Shown: positions 61,457 through 64,000 of the stretch, in pieces
How the letters are laid out: each line of letters starts with the position of its first letter
Numbering within the stretch: position 1 is the first letter of the stretch
Source: Streptomyces violascens
GTDB taxonomy: Bacteria > Actinomycetota > Actinomycetes > Streptomycetales > Streptomycetaceae
Assembly: GCF_014649955.1 (NCBI RefSeq)
Contig: NZ_BMUA01000018.1
Coordinates: 1 to 64,000, forward strand
Reading direction: 5' to 3'
Length of the DNA: 64,000 nucleotides
Made by a program: the position numbers and the translations under genes
Notes under the pieces: model-generated
Databases searched by the model: none
What the model was told of the DNA's origin: nothing
The model's input: only the letters and a program-made list of their open reading frames with translations

Positions 61457-62539
61457 TTATCCGTGCTCGACCGCGGTCTGTGGTGGCTTCGACGGCCTGC
61501 CGGCCAGGTCGCTCGGGATCAGATCCATCAGCAGCGCGTCCCGCCATGTGCTGTGGTGGCGTTCGTACGCCCTCATGCGGCCGACCTGCCGGAACCCCAC
61601 CTTCTCCAGGCAGCGCACGGCAGCCCCGTTGTCGGCATTGGGTGCCGCGGTGATGCGGTGCCCGTCCGCGGCGAAGACGGATTCCGCGAACAGCCTCAGC
61701 GCCCGTGTCCCGATCTCCCGGCCCCGGTCGGCCGCGTCGGACACCGCAAGCGCCTCGACCTGGACGTGAGCGAACTCCGGATCAGCCTCCGTGCGGTACT
61801 CCAGGAAGCCGACCGGACGATTCCGCTCCAGCATCACCAGGCAGCGTTCGTGCTGGAACCGGCTGAGCACCCCGTCGGTCGGTTCCAGCGCTCGCCACGC
61901 CTGCACGTCGCCGTCGGCGAACGTCCGGCGGAACAGTTCGAGGTCTTCCGGTATCGCACGGCGCAACCCGATACCGCTCTCGTCCACCTGGTCGTCCTCG
62001 ACGATGGCGGCACCGGGCCGCACCGACGCCTGCTCGCCGGCCGCGATCAGCGTCTCCAGGAGGTCGACCAGCTTGGCGGCGTCCTCCGGCCGTGGGTCCG
62101 GTACGACGCGACACGTGGGCGCCGCGAACGCCTCGGCGGTCAGGAACGGGTGGTTGCCCAGGACCAGCAGCGGGCGTCCCGTGTCCAGGGCGAGACCGAT
62201 CTCGGTGAGCGTGCCGTACCGGCCCTCGAACGCGATCATGCCGTCGCCGCACCAGTTGAGGATGTTGCTCCGGGCCAGGTCCATCGACGTGGGCAGGGCC
62301 CAGGTGGTCCCCTCCTCGGCGTCGGCCAGACGGTTCCACTTCAACAACGCGAGTGTGTCGCCGCCGACGGACTGGCAGCCCTTGTTGGCCGCGGCCGCCA
62401 CGCCACCCTCGCCGCCGCTCACCAGGCCGTAGCCACGCTGGGCGAGCTCCTTGCCGATCATCTCCGCCAGGACGAGGACGTCGGATCCGGCATTGCCGGG
62501 CCGGCCACCGAGGACCGCGATCGCGCGCCTTCGGGTCAT
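61457..62539 (-). CDS. LOG-like nucleoside phosphoribohydrolase fused to a GNAT domain
   Basis: 360 aa. Residues 1-165 form a Rossmann LOG/TIGR00725-type domain: AIAVLGGRPGNAG, GGEGGVAAAANKG and GRYGTLTEIGLALDTGRPLL, the nucleotide-binding PGGxGTxxE-like motif. Residues about 185-350 are a GNAT acetyltransferase: IGLRRAIPEDLELFRRTFAD, AHVQVEALAVSDAADRGREI, RCLEKVGFRQVGRMRAYERH. ATG overlaps the preceding stop by 4 nt. The LOG half could release a free base or hydrolyse a nucleotide; the GNAT half could acylate the aminosugar. Confidence 0.8.
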   Translation of the reverse strand: MTRRRAIAVLGGRPGNAGSDVLVLAEMIGKELAQRGYGLVSGGEGGVAAAANKGCQSVGGDTLALLKWNRLADAEEGTTWALPTSMDLARSNILNWCGDGMIAFEGRYGTLTEIGLALDTGRPLLVLGNHPFLTAEAFAAPTCRVVPDPRPEDAAKLVDLLETLIAAGEQASVRPGAAIVEDDQVDESGIGLRRAIPEDLELFRRTFADGDVQAWRALEPTDGVLSRFQHERCLVMLERNRPVGFLEYRTEADPEFAHVQVEALAVSDAADRGREIGTRALRLFAESVFAADGHRITAAPNADNGAAVRCLEKVGFRQVGRMRAYERHHSTWRDALLMDLIPSDLAGRPSKPPQTAVEHG

Positions 62540-63561
62540 TTGACCGCCTCCTGGTGCCTGACTTGCCGCATGCTCCACTCCAGTTGGTCCAGTTCGATCA
62601 GCACATCGGCCGGCCGCACACCGGCCGCACACGGAGCCGGACAGCCGGTGTAGTAGCGCCGGCAGGTGCCGTTCGGCTTCATGTAGGAACAAGACAGTGC
62701 GACGGCGCTCTGCACGGTCCGCGAGACCTCAGGGGCCGCCACCGGTGACCAGATGTCACCGTCGGTCGCCAGATACAGCGTGACCACCGGGCAACCCAGT
62801 GCGGCTGCCAGGTGTACGGCGAGCGTGTCGTTGCTGACCAGCACGTCCAGCCCGGCTATCCAGTCGCGGAGGGCCTCCAGCGAGTGCGGGAACACCGTGT
62901 CGGTGATGCCCGGCGACGAGGACAGCCGCCGTGCCAGTGTTTGCTCGTCCGCTCCGAGACCGACCGCCACTTCGACGTTCAGCCCTCGGTCGCCGAGCTC
63001 CGTGATCAGAGTCGACCAGTCCTCCGCGGGCCAGCGTTTGACCGCGGCACTGGCACCGACGTAGCAACCGACCACGCCGGGACGCGGTCGTCGCCAGTCG
63101 CCGAGCCAGGCCGAGCGGTTCAGGTCGACAGGGACGTTGTGCGCGCGCAGGAGACTGGCCGCCTGCTCACCGAAGGGCAGTCGCTGCGGCCGTTCGCCCA
63201 GTTCGTGCAGATCCCAGCACTCGACTCCCCTTTTCGTCGCCTCCGCCCGGAACTCGAAGTAGTTTCCGTCCTCTTCGGCGGACTCCATGCGGAGGTTGAC
63301 GATCAGTTCCACACCGTTGCGATCGATGAAGTCCCACAGGTCCTCCCGATCAGTCGGCAGGAACCGTCGCCACAGCGCCGGGAAGCTCCCGGAAGCACCA
63401 CGCATGCCGACCGCCGTACGTACCCATTCGGTGTCGAGTGCGATGTTCGGTGCCATGAAATAGCGCCATCCCGGATGACACCGCTCGAACGCCGCCAGGA
63501 GTGGGGCCGCAATGATGCCGTTGCCCACGCCTTCGTTGATGACGGCCATTGCCGTACGCAT
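62536..63561 (-). CDS. Glycosyltransferase family 9 (heptosyltransferase-like)
   Basis: 341 aa. GT9 pattern: INEGVGNGIIAAPLLAAFER, VVGCYVGASAAVKRWPAEDW (donor-binding K-R-W-P), ITDTVFPHSLEALRDWIAGL and DVLVSNDTLAVHLAAALGCP (ND.. H motif). GT9 enzymes transfer heptose from ADP-heptose, in line with the GmhB gene in the same operon. First gene visible in the coupled series. Confidence 0.85.
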   Translation of the reverse strand: MRTAMAVINEGVGNGIIAAPLLAAFERCHPGWRYFMAPNIALDTEWVRTAVGMRGASGSFPALWRRFLPTDREDLWDFIDRNGVELIVNLRMESAEEDGNYFEFRAEATKRGVECWDLHELGERPQRLPFGEQAASLLRAHNVPVDLNRSAWLGDWRRPRPGVVGCYVGASAAVKRWPAEDWSTLITELGDRGLNVEVAVGLGADEQTLARRLSSSPGITDTVFPHSLEALRDWIAGLDVLVSNDTLAVHLAAALGCPVVTLYLATDGDIWSPVAAPEVSRTVQSAVALSCSYMKPNGTCRRYYTGCPAPCAAGVRPADVLIELDQLEWSMRQVRHQEAVK

Positions 63562-63826
63562 ACTTGCCCTTCTGAGTCAGCGTTCAGGGGCCGGCCGAAG
63601 GCCGGCCCACATGGCTCGTGAGAGTGCGACCGCGAGTTGCGATGGTGTGAGCACGGTGTCTGAGCGGTCCTGGACGTCCCCGTGTACGGGGACGAGTCGG
63701 CGTCAGATCGGCAGTCCACTCGGCGTGTTGTGGTGATGGGGCGCGGACCTGGTCCCCAAGGGCCGGGCTCTGGCCTGCCGCTGGGGGACCTGATCCTGCT
63801 GGTCACCTCGTACTGACGATGACGTG
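63562..63826. other. Upstream spacer of the heptosyltransferase gene
   Basis: 265 bp without a gene. An 8-bp perfect stem with a 4-nt loop, CGTCCCCG-TGTA-CGGGGACG, lies at 63675-63694; it may be a terminator of the upstream gene and is not repeated. The region should also contain the promoter of the heptosyltransferase operon. Confidence 0.45.
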
Positions 63827-64000
63827 CTAGCCCTCGGCCGCCGGTCGGGCACTGAGACGGCTGAGGAGCCGGGGGGTGGAGAGTTGATCCAGGTAGCCGG
63901 GCTCAGTGCGCGCCCGCTCGATGCCGGGACGGAGATCCAGGAGGTAACGCACCGAGTCGACCTCCTTGCAGCCGACTCCCAGTTTCTTTGCCAGACGGTT
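63827..64000 (-). CDS. C-terminal end of a gene cut by the window edge
   Basis: Fifty-seven residues, beginning NRLAKKLGVGCKEVDSVRYL and including DLRPGIERARTEPGYLDQLS, end at the TAG at 63827. The stretch is well coding but not diagnostic. It belongs to the gene before the heptosyltransferase, and could be another sugar enzyme of the cluster. The N-terminal part is outside the window. Confidence 0.6.
   Translation of the reverse strand, partial: NRLAKKLGVGCKEVDSVRYLLDLRPGIERARTEPGYLDQLSTPRLLSRLSARPAAEG

Noticed and set aside
63675..63694. CGTCCCCG-TGTA-CGGGGACG hairpin, similar in look to a type I-E CRISPR repeat stem
   Set aside because: Only one copy, no regular spacing and no cas genes; more likely a terminator.

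Overview
The window is high-GC DNA with strongly G/C-biased third codon positions, GTG/TTG starts, short spacings and many secreted proteins. The gene families (SpoIIE phosphatase, CGNR, DUF4253, DUF2690, LLM monooxygenases) point to a Streptomyces or close relative. The many broken transposases and gene scraps suggest an accessory part of the chromosome, such as an arm. No rRNA, tRNA or CRISPR array was seen.

Layout. 1-7.5 kb: a pentapeptide-repeat membrane protein, an intact ISL3 element sitting between an IS630 scrap and a cytochrome P450 scrap, an SGNH hydrolase, then a patch of broken genes (IS110, UppS, helicase, IS5 pieces). 7.5-20 kb: small metabolic and regulatory units (CGNR regulator with divergent VOC protein and flavoprotein; HxlR regulator with alpha/beta hydrolase and SnoaL-like protein), remnants of an integrated element, a frameshifted secreted HNH nuclease, and a secreted glycine-rich protein paired with a small membrane protein. 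20-22.2 kb: a DUF4253 gene, a broken IS5 element and a broken VOC gene.

22.7-40 kb is a sulfur-acquisition region. Four short ORFs rich in Cys codons, with a shared R-x-(H/V)-(I/V)-D-(L/H)-x-R-V core, precede an arylsulfotransferase, a glutathione-transferase-like gene, an amino-acid-type ABC transporter with an acetyltransferase, and a run of FMN-dependent monooxygenases. They look like cysteine-responsive leader peptides, so these units probably form one regulon. The order transporter, N-acetyltransferase, NtaA-type monooxygenases resembles the Bacillus subtilis ytm/yxe clusters for salvage of S-substituted cysteines. SsuE, a decayed ssuD, two SfnB scraps, a DszC-like enzyme with a palindromic operator, and an Rrf2 regulator follow.

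40-47.7 kb: truncated genes, including a three-gene ATPase-linked operon remnant (ABC-3C-like) fused to a truncated peptide deformylase, then a large SpoIIE-type phosphatase, a SUKH-like fragment, and a chimeric IS701 ORF carrying a 100-bp copy of the arylsulfotransferase 3' end. 47.9-53.7 kb: a two-component system and six small secreted proteins, two of them DUF2690 paralogues. 54.5-64 kb: a tightly packed minus-strand operon, apparently part of a biosynthetic cluster for a heptose-derived aminosugar product (GmhB phosphatase, MFS exporter, TIM-barrel isomerase, GMC oxidoreductase, acyltransferase, DegT aminotransferase, a LOG-GNAT fusion and a GT9 heptosyltransferase). It runs off the end of the window.
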